From: Mycoemilia scoparia
Taxonomy: Eukaryota > Kickxellomycota > Kickxellomycetes > Kickxellales > Kickxellaceae
Assembly (NCBI GenBank): GCA_027575805.1
Contig: JANBPU010000090.1
Coordinates: 1 to 64,000, forward strand
Reading direction: 5' to 3'
Length of the DNA stretch: 64,000 bases
The translations under genes were made by a program, and so were the position numbers. Shown piece after piece: positions 46,399-56,202 of this stretch. Below the pieces are notes generated by a model. That model was not told the origin of the DNA and made no database searches. It saw nothing but the letters and a program-made list of their open reading frames with translations. How positions within the stretch are numbered: position 1 is the first letter of the stretch; each line of letters begins with the position of its first letter.

Positions 46399-47215
46399 GT
46401 TTTAGCCCAACCATAGGCCATTTCACACCCCACTTCTAGAGCCCACTATTTCTGCCTAAGGCCTTTCGAAAACTATGACCCATATACACAACTGACTTTA
46501 TAATAAATGTTTTGGATTCCTCTTTTTATTTAATAAGAATAAAATAGAAAAAGAACACGCATCCAGCTATTATAAACAGCCAAAAATAATGGTCTCAAAA
46601 CAAAACTTAATGCTTTATCATCATTGCGTGGAAAGCATTTAGCTGGGATGTGCATAGCAGCAAGCTTAGCTGAATTACACACACTGCTTTGGGTCATATC
46701 CATTAGATATATAACTAATATAATACACCAATTCTGCATCTTCTTCTTCACCTAAATAAAAGGTTATAGCCATAACAGAATTGGTGATATCAATGGGTTC
46801 GCTAGCAATAAATTCACGAAGTTTTTCAATGCTAAGGTCAACTGCGACTACAGCATTAGCATCACCACCATATTTAGCAATGTAAGATTCATAATCTTCA
46901 ACTCCAAGGCCATCAATGATTGGTTTTGCCATTTCTTTGATTCGTTGAATCATTTTTTCACAATCTTCAATGGTAACTTCATCTACTGAATTTTTCGATT
47001 TTCTTAAGCGTAAATAAAGGTGCTGAATAATATTTGCAGCAAAAAAGAGTTTCCATATACAAAGTACCCTGTCATGGTCTGTACTACTAGCATTTTGATC
47101 ATTCTTGAACAACCCATGAGCATCAATGTATTCCTTAGCCTGGTCAAAAAGTGCCTGGGCAGCCGTCATAGATCCAACTGCCCAGAAATTCTTATTTGGA
47201 TCTTCTTTCCAGTCA
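46288..47215 (-). repeat. Segmental duplication, copy 2 (with the intact gene)
   Basis: Partner of 13700-14622. This copy continues past the homology limit into the full 5' part and promoter of the orphan gene, so it is likely the source copy. Confidence 0.9.
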
Positions 47216-47391
47216 GATAATGGCCCAGGCCCAAATTTTGCTAGTTCATGAACAAGCCTTGTAGTAAATTCAGTAGCATCTCTATGACAAGCATACGAAA
47301 TTACTTGGAACAGTACAGCCACATAGTAAATCACGTCCTTGAGAGTGTCAGCCTCTTTAACAATCTTCAAGGCACCACTGATAGAAATCAT
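46675..47391 (-). CDS. Unrecognised 238-aa protein (intact member of a duplicated pair)
   Basis: Single exon from ATG 47391. The product is soluble, acidic to neutral and mostly helical, with no signal peptide and one short hydrophobic patch (DVIYYVAVLFQVISYAC, about residues 19-35). Distinct stretches are HELAKFGPGPLSDWKED, WKLFFAANIIQHLYLRL and VEDYESYIAKYGGDANAVVA. It ends in DPKQCV with a penultimate cysteine. I recognise no family. A TATA-like TATATAAAC (minus strand, about 47496-47504) lies about 105 bp upstream. A truncated copy lies at 14082-14622, which also shows that the coding frame is conserved between copies. Confidence 0.7.
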   Translation of the reverse strand: MISISGALKIVKEADTLKDVIYYVAVLFQVISYACHRDATEFTTRLVHELAKFGPGPLSDWKEDPNKNFWAVGSMTAAQALFDQAKEYIDAHGLFKNDQNASSTDHDRVLCIWKLFFAANIIQHLYLRLRKSKNSVDEVTIEDCEKMIQRIKEMAKPIIDGLGVEDYESYIAKYGGDANAVVAVDLSIEKLREFIASEPIDITNSVMAITFYLGEEEDAELVYYISYISNGYDPKQCV

Positions 47392-47495
47392 GATTGCTAA
47401 AAATGGCCAAGCAAAGGGTGTAGGTGTGTGGGTATTGTCTGAAGAGGGAATAGGTGGTAATGATGGATAAACTTAAATTTGGGATAGAATTTAGG

Positions 47496-47504
47496 CTGTT
47501 TATA
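47496..47504 (-). promoter_or_regulatory. TATA-like box of the orphan gene
   Basis: TATATAAAC on the minus strand, about 105 bp before ATG 47391. It is absent from the truncated copy at 14 kb. Confidence 0.5.
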
Positions 47505-47827
47505 TAGCATTTCCAAGGCATTTGCAAGCTTGTCAAAAATTTCCTTTTTAAAAAGGCATATATTTTTTTATTCATAATGTAACCATTCCAACCATCATCT
47601 TTGAATAAACAAAAATGTTTTTTAGCGAAAATAGGGACCAAAAAACCAATTTTTGAAAAAAGGTTTGGTTTTTGAAAAGAAATCTTATGGTCAAAAATTG
47701 TTATTTATAAATAATTTATTTTGTTGCTAATATACCTTGATATTCAAAAAATTCTGGTGTCTTGAAGATAGTTTTTTCCATGGAAAATATATGGTCCTAT
47801 CAATCCCAGGCATATAATCTCATCCAT

Positions 47828-47948
47828 AATCTGGATAGTTATTTTTGAAGGCTGAGTGTTTACTAGTAAAACTAGACATTCATTTTGCCGTGATTGCTGC
47901 CCTTATAAACACTGTCCGCCAAAAGGTCCTTCAAAAATTTTATCCATG
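47828..47948 (+). mobile_element. MITE-like element, core type A
   Basis: Ends GGATAGTTATTTTTGAAGGC and CCTTCAAAAATTTTATCC. The core TTTACTAGTAAAACTAGACA and CCCTTATAAACACTGTCCGC is a diverged type A. Confidence 0.75.
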
Positions 47949-48503
47949 TGGTTAGATTTTACAAGTCATATGAAGGAATAGATCCCAAAATATTGCACTT
48001 TAGTTGACCGACAAGAAATGTCAAATATGAGGTTCCATACCTGTCAGCCAGGCATTTGATCAAGTATTGAGATATCGCGTATCGAAATCAGATAAATTGT
48101 TCAGCTCATGGTTATGATAGGAATCTTAAATGTATGTCCCAAAAATGTCTAGAGTATAATGATTGCGCATAGAAAGAAGCATTATTAGGTATTAATAATT
48201 CAGCCTGAAATTGTTGTGTAAGAAATATTTCAAAGGAATATGGTATGAATTTGAGGTGCAAATTGTTACTAGTTAAGAGGAGATTCAGGATACATGATAA
48301 TGAAGAAAATGAGAATATAAACAATAGGTCTGGAGAGTTTTAAAAATTATGTGCGTGGAATTAAATGTAACTTGTGATAAAAACACTGAATATTTTAAGA
48401 TTGTATTTTTATGCCAAACCATGTTATATAAAGGGAATTAAATCATGAGCGCAAACTAAATAAAGAAAATAAATGTGAATATCTTGCTATATTATGAAGT
48501 AAT

Positions 48504-50936
48504 TTAGAAGGCGGGAGGGGGAACATTCACAAAGTAGTGGGCTCCACCGTTGGGACCACCTGGGACTTGAACGGATGGCAGAGTTGGGGGATGTGATTCA
48601 TATGGACCTGCTGGGGAGGGGGGTACACCTTCGCTATATCCACCAACGCCGGGAGATGGTCCGACTGGTGGGTAGACACAAGGAGCTGTCTCAGTTTCTG
48701 TTACTGTGGCCGCTGGAGGAGCTGGGAGAGTTGTGGTAGCTGTTTGAGTAACAACAGAAGTGATGACCTGGACGACTGGTACTGGAACCTGAACAGTTTG
48801 GGTCTCGAAACAAGTGGTGGTAGAGACGACAGTTTCAGTGTATGATTGAGTAACAGTGACAGGAGCTGGGGCAATAGGAGCAGCAGGAGGGACACCTTGA
48901 GAGACACCACCAACAGGGGGGACGATAGGTCCACCAGGGACAATTGGGGCAACGGGTGGGACACCTTGAGAGACACCGCCAACTGGGGGAACTCCGGTTT
49001 CTTCTTCGCAAGGAATTTCAGATGCGGGGGCAACGGGAGGTACACCTTGAGAGATTCCACCGACTGGAGGTAGAACAGGAGCTGGTGGGACAATTTGAGA
49101 TTCACCGCCAACTGGAGGATAGGCAGGCCCGCGAGGCATGACTGGTGTTTCTTCACAAGGTGTTTCGACTGAAGGGGCTGGTGGGACTACCTGATATTGA
49201 CCCCCAACGGGAGGTTGAACAGGAGCAGGTGGTACAATTTGAGATTCACCAGCGACAGGTGGGACATATGGACCAGTGGGTGGGGCGACTGGAGTTTCTT
49301 CGCAAGGAGTCTCAACAGCGACGGGTGGAACAGCAGGTCCAGGAGGTACAACTTGAGATTCACCGCCAACTGGGGGGTAGACAGGAGCTGGTGGAACGAC
49401 TGGAGTCTCTTCGCAGGGTGTCTCGACGGGAGCAGGTGGAACGACTTGAGATTCACCACCAACTGGGGGGTAGACAGGAGCGGGTGGAACGACTGGAGTC
49501 TCTTCGCAGGGTGTCTCGACGGGAGCAGGTGGAACGACTTGAGATTCACCGCCAACTGGGGGGTAGACAGGAGCTGGTGGAACGACTGGAGTCTCTTCGC
49601 AGGGTGTCTCGACNNNNNNNNNNNNNNNNNNNNNNNNNNNNNNNNNNNNNNNNNNNNNNNNNNNNNNNNNNNNNNNNNNNNNNNNNNNNNNNNNNNNNNN
49701 NNNNNNNNNNNNNNNNNNNNNNNNNNNNNNNNNNNNNNNNNNNNNNNNNNNNNNNNNNNNNNNNNNNNNNNNNNNNNNNNNNNNNNNNNNNNNNNNNNNN
49801 NNNNNNNNNNNNNNNNNNNNNNNNNNNNNNNNNNNNNNNNNNNNNNNNNNNNNNNNNNNNNNNNNNNNNNNNNNNNNNNNNNNNNNNNNNNNNNNNNNNN
49901 NNNNNNNNNNNNNNNNNNNNNNNNNNNNNNNNNNNNNNNNNNNNNNNNNNNNNNNNNNNNNNNNNNNNNNNNNNNNNNNNNNNNNNNNNNNNNNNNNNNN
50001 NNNNNNNNNNNNNNNNNNNNNNNNNNNNNNNNNNNNNNNNNNNNNNNNNNNNNNNNNNNNNNNNNNNNNNNNNNNNNNNNNNNNNNNNNNNNNNNNNNNN
50101 NNNNNNNNNNNNNNNNNNNNNNNNNNNNNNNNNNNNNNNNNNNNNNNNNNNNNNNNNNNNNNNNNNNNNNNNNNNNNNNNNNNNNNNNNNNNNNNNNNNN
50201 NNNNNNNNNNNNNNNNNNNNNNNNNNNNNNNNNNNNNNNNNNNNNNNNNNNNNNNNNNNNNNNNNNNNNNNNNNNNNNNNNNNNNNNNNNNNNNNNNNNN
50301 NNNNNNNNNNNNNNNNNNNNNNNNNNNNNNNNNNNNNNNNNNNNNNNNNNNNNNNNNNNNNNNNNCTGGAGTCTCTTCACAGGGTGTCTCGACGGGAGCA
50401 GGAGGAACGACTTCAGACTCTCCACCTACAGGTGGTTGGATTGGAACAGGTGGTACCTCGGACTCTTCGCAAGGAGTCTCAACTGGAGCTGGTGGGACAA
50501 TGGGAGCTGGGGGAGGAACCTCAGGGGTTTCTTCGCAAGGAGTCTCAACTGGAGCAGGAGGAACGACTTCAGATTCACCACCAACAGGAGGTTGTACGGG
50601 AGGAGCTGGAGGAGCTTCTGATTCTTCACAAGGAGTCTCAATAGGAGCTGGTGGTGGAACAGCTTCAGACTGTCCTCCAACTGGTGGTTGTACTGGAGCG
50701 GGAGGCAAAGACTGGTAAGCAGGTGGTGGAGGAACTGCCTGGTATGTGCCTGGCTGTTGTGGTTGTGGTGGTGGGACCTGTTCGCCAGTTGGAGCAACTG
50801 GAGGTGGTGGTGTGAGGCCACCAACGGGTGGTGTAGCAAAGTAGCCATTGCGGCGTTCAAGAACGCTGGCATTGGTAGCGGCCGATGCGGCCATGATGGC
50901 CATCAAAGAGGCAATTTGAAACTTGTATCCAGCCAT
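48504..50936 (-). CDS. Secreted Pro/Val/Cys tandem-repeat protein (interrupted by an assembly gap)
   Basis: The start has a clear signal peptide (MAGYKFQIASLMAIMAASAA) followed by LERR, a possible Kex2-like site. The body is a minisatellite encoding a 31-residue unit, VETPCEETPVVPPAPVYPPV plus GGESQVVPPAP, i.e. 93 bp, with one Cys per unit. Units near the N terminus vary more. After the repeats come a Thr/Val-rich stretch (TVTQSYTETVVSTTTCFETQ) and a Pro/Gly tail. No GPI signal or catalytic domain is visible. Role inferred: a cell-wall or extracellular matrix protein. The frame agrees on both sides of the 752 N, but the true repeat number and length are unknown. A TATA-like sequence (ATTATATATAATAACG) lies about 25-40 bp before the ATG. 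Confidence 0.8.
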   Translation of the reverse strand: MAGYKFQIASLMAIMAASAATNASVLERRNGYFATPPVGGLTPPPPVAPTGEQVPPPQPQQPGTYQAVPPPPAYQSLPPAPVQPPVGGQSEAVPPPAPIETPCEESEAPPAPPVQPPVGGESEVVPPAPVETPCEETPEVPPPAPIVPPAPVETPCEESEVPPVPIQPPVGGESEVVPPAPVETPCEETPXXXXXXXXXXXXXXXXXXXXXXXXXXXXXXXXXXXXXXXXXXXXXXXXXXXXXXXXXXXXXXXXXXXXXXXXXXXXXXXXXXXXXXXXXXXXXXXXXXXXXXXXXXXXXXXXXXXXXXXXXXXXXXXXXXXXXXXXXXXXXXXXXXXXXXXXXXXXXXXXXXXXXXXXXXXXXXXXXXXXXXXXXXXXXXXXXXXXXXXXXXXXXXXXXXXXXXXXXXXXXXXXXXXXXXXXXXXXXXXXXXXXXXXXXXXVETPCEETPVVPPAPVYPPVGGESQVVPPAPVETPCEETPVVPPAPVYPPVGGESQVVPPAPVETPCEETPVVPPAPVYPPVGGESQVVPPGPAVPPVAVETPCEETPVAPPTGPYVPPVAGESQIVPPAPVQPPVGGQYQVVPPAPSVETPCEETPVMPRGPAYPPVGGESQIVPPAPVLPPVGGISQGVPPVAPASEIPCEEETGVPPVGGVSQGVPPVAPIVPGGPIVPPVGGVSQGVPPAAPIAPAPVTVTQSYTETVVSTTTCFETQTVQVPVPVVQVITSVVTQTATTTLPAPPAATVTETETAPCVYPPVGPSPGVGGYSEGVPPSPAGPYESHPPTLPSVQVPGGPNGGAHYFVNVPPPAF
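49386..49613 (-). repeat. Coding minisatellite, 93-bp unit
   Basis: Two to three near-identical 93-bp units directly left of the gap (each with CTCTTCGCAGGGTGTCTCGA and CTTGAGATTCACC). They differ from each other by a few bases. Related units continue up to about 50700 on the other side. Confidence 0.9.
49614..50365. other. Assembly gap (752 N)
   Basis: A run of N inside the tandem-repeat part of the secreted protein. Both edges fall in near-identical repeat units, so the gap marks a repeat the assembler could not resolve. Confidence 0.99.
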
Positions 50937-53900
50937 AGTTTATTATAGAGAATATTAATTCGTTATTATATATAATCAGGCTTCTCTTGGCAATATATTA
51001 TGTTGTTGATATCAATCTTAATATGTCCTTGAAATACTTCAAAGATTACTATATCAGTGTATATGAAGGGGGTTATAAGGGATGGTCGGCAAAAAGTCGT
51101 AAAGGAGTGTGCGCTTCAAAATGAAATAACGCTAGGGAAAGTCGTAGGAAAAGGTTAAGGATTAGCAAGAGAAGTAATGTTATTATGCCCTTTAATGACC
51201 GCTGAGCAAGTTACTTAAATACCCATCCAAGGCATTTGCTTCTCTCTTATCGAGGGAGGGAGAGATTTGACGACAACTTCAAATGGGGCAGGGAAACAAT
51301 AATGGCGGCATCAAATTCAATTGGAATTTGCCCAACGGCTGAAGATGTGATGCTTCTCACAAAAACATACATAATTCTCATGTGTGGTGGTGGCGTCTTT
51401 GAACACAGAGAGAGTATCCAGTCCTCCAGAATTCGCCAACCACACACAGTGGCAGCGTCTTTCTATGGACCTGCGTCCCAGGCTTCTTTAACCTATACAC
51501 AACAAACCCTTCTAAAGTTATAATATGTACACACAAAGAACCCGCTTCGTATTGGCTCCTTGGAGATTGAATGAACGATGTGTGGCATTGATACACTGCC
51601 TCATCAGGAGAGCCGATTACTGATATTTCTGTACAAACACAAAATACAAAAACAATAATGAATCCAAATAAATCAGGCATAGATGTGCTTCCGCATGCAT
51701 TTCAGCACTGCTACAACCATCTTCTAGACCGCTTTTACTGTGGTCCTTGAAAGCCCATTCATTGCTTTCTGCAGCTGTATCAGCATCAGCAATAGAATAA
51801 GAGGCCAAAGAGGCATTAGTAGCGGCAGCAGTAGCAGTTGTAGCAGCTTGAGACCGAATTCCCAAACGAGGCTAGGATTCCCCGTCTTTCTTTGTGGTGC
51901 TCAGTCTCTCTCCCTCTCTACTCTAGTCTGTAAAGGCATGGTCGAATCGAATTGCATTGCATTCAATTGGATCCGATTCCAATGGTTTGGACTGGGCTGA
52001 GTTAGGCTGCAATTGATGTCCTGAAAGCAACTGGGATAAGCTTTAGTACCCCTGCTGCTACTTTCCTAGAACTGCAATGAAATATGAGCTTATCTGCTGC
52101 TCTACTAACTCCCTAGAGTGCAATGGTCTTTCTTGGCCACTATTAGCACCAATGGCTCTTTCTGCTGTGTTGTTTTCTCTGTAGTAGCCTCTAACCTCGC
52201 CATTTGTTAAAGCCACAATACGCATACCCCTCTTGGCGCCAGGGATTTCTATTAATCATTAGTGATGGTCTTGGTTGCTTTATATTTCAAGCCATTTTTC
52301 AGGCTTTCCTATCTATCTAACTGAGCAAGCCTTTGCTGCCTGAAAATCCCAGATATTCCATTAAGCACGCCTCAAGTGCACACACATACACAGCACATCA
52401 GAGCAACTGTGCAAATCTGCACCTTCATAATCTCGAAAGTGCCTCCTCACCACAGCTCCTGGACCATGCCCTTGGTACCAGCAGTAGAGGAGTAGTAGTG
52501 ATCAAACAAAAATAACAGGGTCAGGCGATAATCTGTGTATAAAGACCAGCTCATTGACCGGCTTGAGTCAACTCAGATCTCGCCTCAGCATTATTACGGG
52601 AGATGGCCGTGCAAACGCCTTTATAGACACAGGTACACGTACACACAAATTTTGTGAGAAACCATTACTATTTCAATTACTACCACCAGCAATAAAACTG
52701 ACAAATTACTCATTCAGTTTGTTGACGGAGATTTTTATTGTTTGTATTTTACTCGCAAACAAAACACAATGTCTAAAATTTCAAAGAAACAGTGTGGGTA
52801 GTAGTAACATCAATGGATAATGACTATTACTGTTACTAGTCATTGATTCATAAGCTGCGCTCAGCTACAACTACTGCTTTTATATTTTTTCCGTGAATAA
52901 CATAGGCCCGAGTTAGTGTGTTTTTGAGTTGTATAAGAATTAAGCATGGCGGTTTTGTTTGGTGCTATCCATAGTAGTAGTAGTAGCAACGGCCGCGACT
53001 TGTCATGCACTGCTCTTCAACTCTATAATCATCTTGGGTCGATTGAGTTGTACTCGGTTAGACTCCCAAGGATACTGCTTGCTAACCCAAATCCCTACTG
53101 TAAAGTCATACACAATACCAGTCATCATTGTATATGCAGACAGATAATGCTGTATAGGATTGACACACTAGCCATTAATAATAAAGTTTTCGTACACACA
53201 CACAGATTTATAGCGGTACTGCCATAACATCTCCCTTGTACCAAGCCACATGCTCACATGCATAAAGACTGCAGACTGATATATTTATCACCGACTCGTC
53301 CCTACTGTCACTCGCACTATCACCACGACCATAAACAAATAATAGAGCCAATATATGCCAAATCGTGGCTACTGCTCTCTCTTTGAACAGTGTTGTTGCA
53401 ATGTTATGAGATTTTAAACAAACAACAACCGCAATAAATGTTTGGTTAAATAGTATATGCGTCCAAGTGTCCTATTTGCAAAGAGTAAACAGCTCTCCCA
53501 TGTCCTGTCTGCTCAAACCTCATAAAAATGAAAATAAACATTTTGGACCAACCAAATGGCCCGTCTTCAGATGTTGGCTTCAGGATAAGCTCAATGGGGA
53601 TATATTAATACAAGCAATAATGCAATTAAAAGGATTCCATAGATAGACGCACAAAGTCAGATTGATCTTTGGTCTGACTCGGAGATATCGTATAGGATAT
53701 TTGATGATATGTCAGGACTGGTGGGAGAGACAAAGGCTATTGAGAGTATCCAGTGGCCATAAATTCCAATACCAACTGTGTTTATTGCTGTCACTGCAAC
53801 AGTCCCAGTACCAGTATATCATATTTATATGGCCCACTAGACAACACTATGCCTTCCCCCTCCAACTTGGCAACAATTTAAGCCACTCTCGATTGTTCCT

Positions 53901-55290
53901 TTGAAGTTTGCACTATGTTGTTTACATTTTTGAGACAGTATACATTTGAGTATGTGCGGCGTTCTTTTTTGGGATAGATGATTGATGTGGTGATCCATAT
54001 TTCAATTATCGGTTTTAAATTGTCAACAACACAATCTGTACACACAAAACCCAAGCACAACCTCCATCACATCAACAAAAAAGTAAAGTAATGCACAGTT
54101 TGGGATTGCTGAATTTGAAGCCACGTGGGCTTGTGTATGTATACATACTACTACTTGCGGATGGCAAATGTTTGTGAGCCAGGTGAACTGACTCGATTTG
54201 AGATTGCTTGTTTGTTTCTGGTATCTTGTGGTAAATTGTTTTGACTTCTTTTTCTTCTAGTTTTGATCACAATATAGGCAAAAAAAACTATAAACTATCG
54301 AATTTACTTGCGTGGTGTTCTTGGAACAAAGCAAAAAAGCTTTGGAAACTCTAGCCAAAACATATTTATATATCTCCATATTATAATTGCTTTATCAATT
54401 CTTCAATACTGACTGTGAGATATCTCAAAGAAAAGCACTTTGGTAATGCGTCTGTAGCTGCGATTCGAGCTGGATCTGGCCAAACACTTTATGTATATAA
54501 ATATAGATCAACTATTCGGTTAATTTTCCGATTCCGGATATATAGTCTGTTTTTTTTTCTGCCTCTTGAGTTTATCCAAAATACAACGTATGTCCAAACA
54601 TCAATGATGCATGTATGTATGTAAATTTGGATTTATACCAAAATTGTACGTTCAAATGCTGGATTTCTAACATCAACAAACACATTTACACGCATATCCT
54701 TTTCTATTAAAGAGCAACCGTATGTGTATATACCAAAATATATAGATGATTGTTTTTGAAGGGCCAAATTAATGTTGTGCGTAACAATCCATTAATCAAT
54801 GATAATATAGGCTGGTTAATATGCATGATTTTGTAGTAAAAATGGGTCCTTCAAAAATAATGATCCATATAAAGTATAAGGCCATATTTTTCCTACAGAA
54901 TCATGGTGAAACGCACTGCCACTGCTTGGTACATGTCATGTAAAATTAATCACATTTGAGACCATATTGCGAGCATATTCAAAAAAATTACATTTCCCTG
55001 CATCCAAATATTCATACTAATAGAACAATCTATCCTGGCTTCATATATTGAGCTTGAATTTATTATATTACTATAATAAAGGGAATAGCAATACTTGGAC
55101 ACACAAACATATATATTCAATCCAAAAATTACTAAAGTCTAATGAAAGATGACAATACTATAAAATAGTTGATATACGTATATGTATGGCAATAGATCCT
55201 GTAAATACGTGAACGAAAAGGAGAGACAAGAAATCAGCCAACATCGAAAGCCAAAATGTAATGTTATGTGGTGTTGTGGTATGCTATCAG
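50937..55290. other. Long gene-free region upstream of the repeat protein
   Basis: 4.35 kb with no supported gene. It contains the repeat-protein promoter at the left edge, short open frames without family resemblance or splice logic, and one MITE-like element (54740-54870). No RNA gene was recognised. Confidence 0.5.
54740..54870 (-). mobile_element. MITE-like element, core type B (reverse), diverged
   Basis: Ends GATGATTGTTTTTGAAGGGC and TCCTTCAAAAATAATGATCC. The core GATAATATAGGCTGGTTAAT is the reverse of type B, with an extra AATCCATTAATCAATGA part. Confidence 0.75.
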
Positions 55291-56202
55291 CTAATAACTT
55301 CTTAATCCAGAGACAACATTGGTATATTTAACATTATTAATGTAATCACCACGCATCGAACGAGTCACATTGTATTTAAACCTAGATTCATTGTTTGTCA
55401 TTTCCTCAGCAGCTTCTACATAATTCAAATGTACACACATATCCATGTTAGTATGTCAGCGAATTTAATAATCATAAACTAATGGCATTATCATCAGCAG
55501 CAGCAATAATAATAATAACAAAAATAATAATATAATGTGTACTTGCCAATATTCAAGGGATCAATGGGATTAGGTTCATAGAATATATGTAAAAGCCCCA
55601 GCAAGGTCATCGTGATTGATCCAGCAGGCGACCAATCATCTCGCAAAATGCTCAAGCACACATCACCCTTCAAATTGATATTGGGATGGTATATGACCTG
55701 CTTGCATTTGACTTTTGGTGGTGCAAACGGATAGTTTGGTGGGAGTTCTAAAGTAAATTCAAATGTTCCATTCTGATAATTTCCTATATGTTATATAGAT
55801 TGCACAATGTTATAGAGTCTTCTGTTTCATTGTAAATCTGTGATCATATCAAATAAGGACATGAGGATATACAGATCTCCTCCATTGGGAGAGGGGGGGG
55901 GGGGAATAGTTCCTTACCTTCGTCAGGCATTACGAGAATTTCAAACTTTGTCATATCGTTAACATTTTGGATCCATTTGATAGTTGAGGGCAAATCCTTT
56001 TCCATCTCCTTGAACTCTATGAGCAGATATGAATTGTTTGATCATTTTTATTAATTGGGTCGTTTCGGATTATAAAACAATACCAACGGTGTAATAATGA
56101 CAAAGACTAGATATAGCGGAGCATACCTGAATTCAACCGAGATATTAGGGTGATGGATTTTTGTGCAGGCTTGGGCTTGGTTAGCTTATAAAGTCCGTCC
56201 AT
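55291..56202 (-). CDS. UBC12: UBC12/UBE2M-type NEDD8-conjugating E2
   Basis: Transfers the ubiquitin-like protein NEDD8 (Rub1) to cullins. The four exons are 56127-56202, 55918-56016, 55547-55783 and 55291-55415, for 178 aa (human UBE2M is 183). The active-site region is YHPNINLKGDVCLSILRDDW with HPN at 91-93 and catalytic Cys101. LEPNP-type EPNPIDPLNIEAAEEM and a SMRGDYI tail motif are UBC12 marks, as is the short basic N-terminal extension (MDGLYKLTKPKPAQK). Exon 3 ends ATTG followed by GCAAGT: only a GC-AG intron (55416-55546) keeps the frame and gives DPLNIEAAEE. The next GT would lead to an early stop. Confidence 0.9.

Larger units (their letters stand above)
47392..48503. other. Intergenic region, orphan gene promoter and repeat-protein 3' flank
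   Basis: 1.1 kb. It contains the TATA box of the orphan gene (about 47500), a MITE-like element (47828-47948) and AT-rich DNA. No additional gene was seen. Confidence 0.5.

Noticed and set aside
49386..49613. Regular direct repeats that resemble a CRISPR array at first sight
   Set aside because: They are 93-bp tandem coding units in frame with a secreted protein, in a eukaryotic genome, without spacers.
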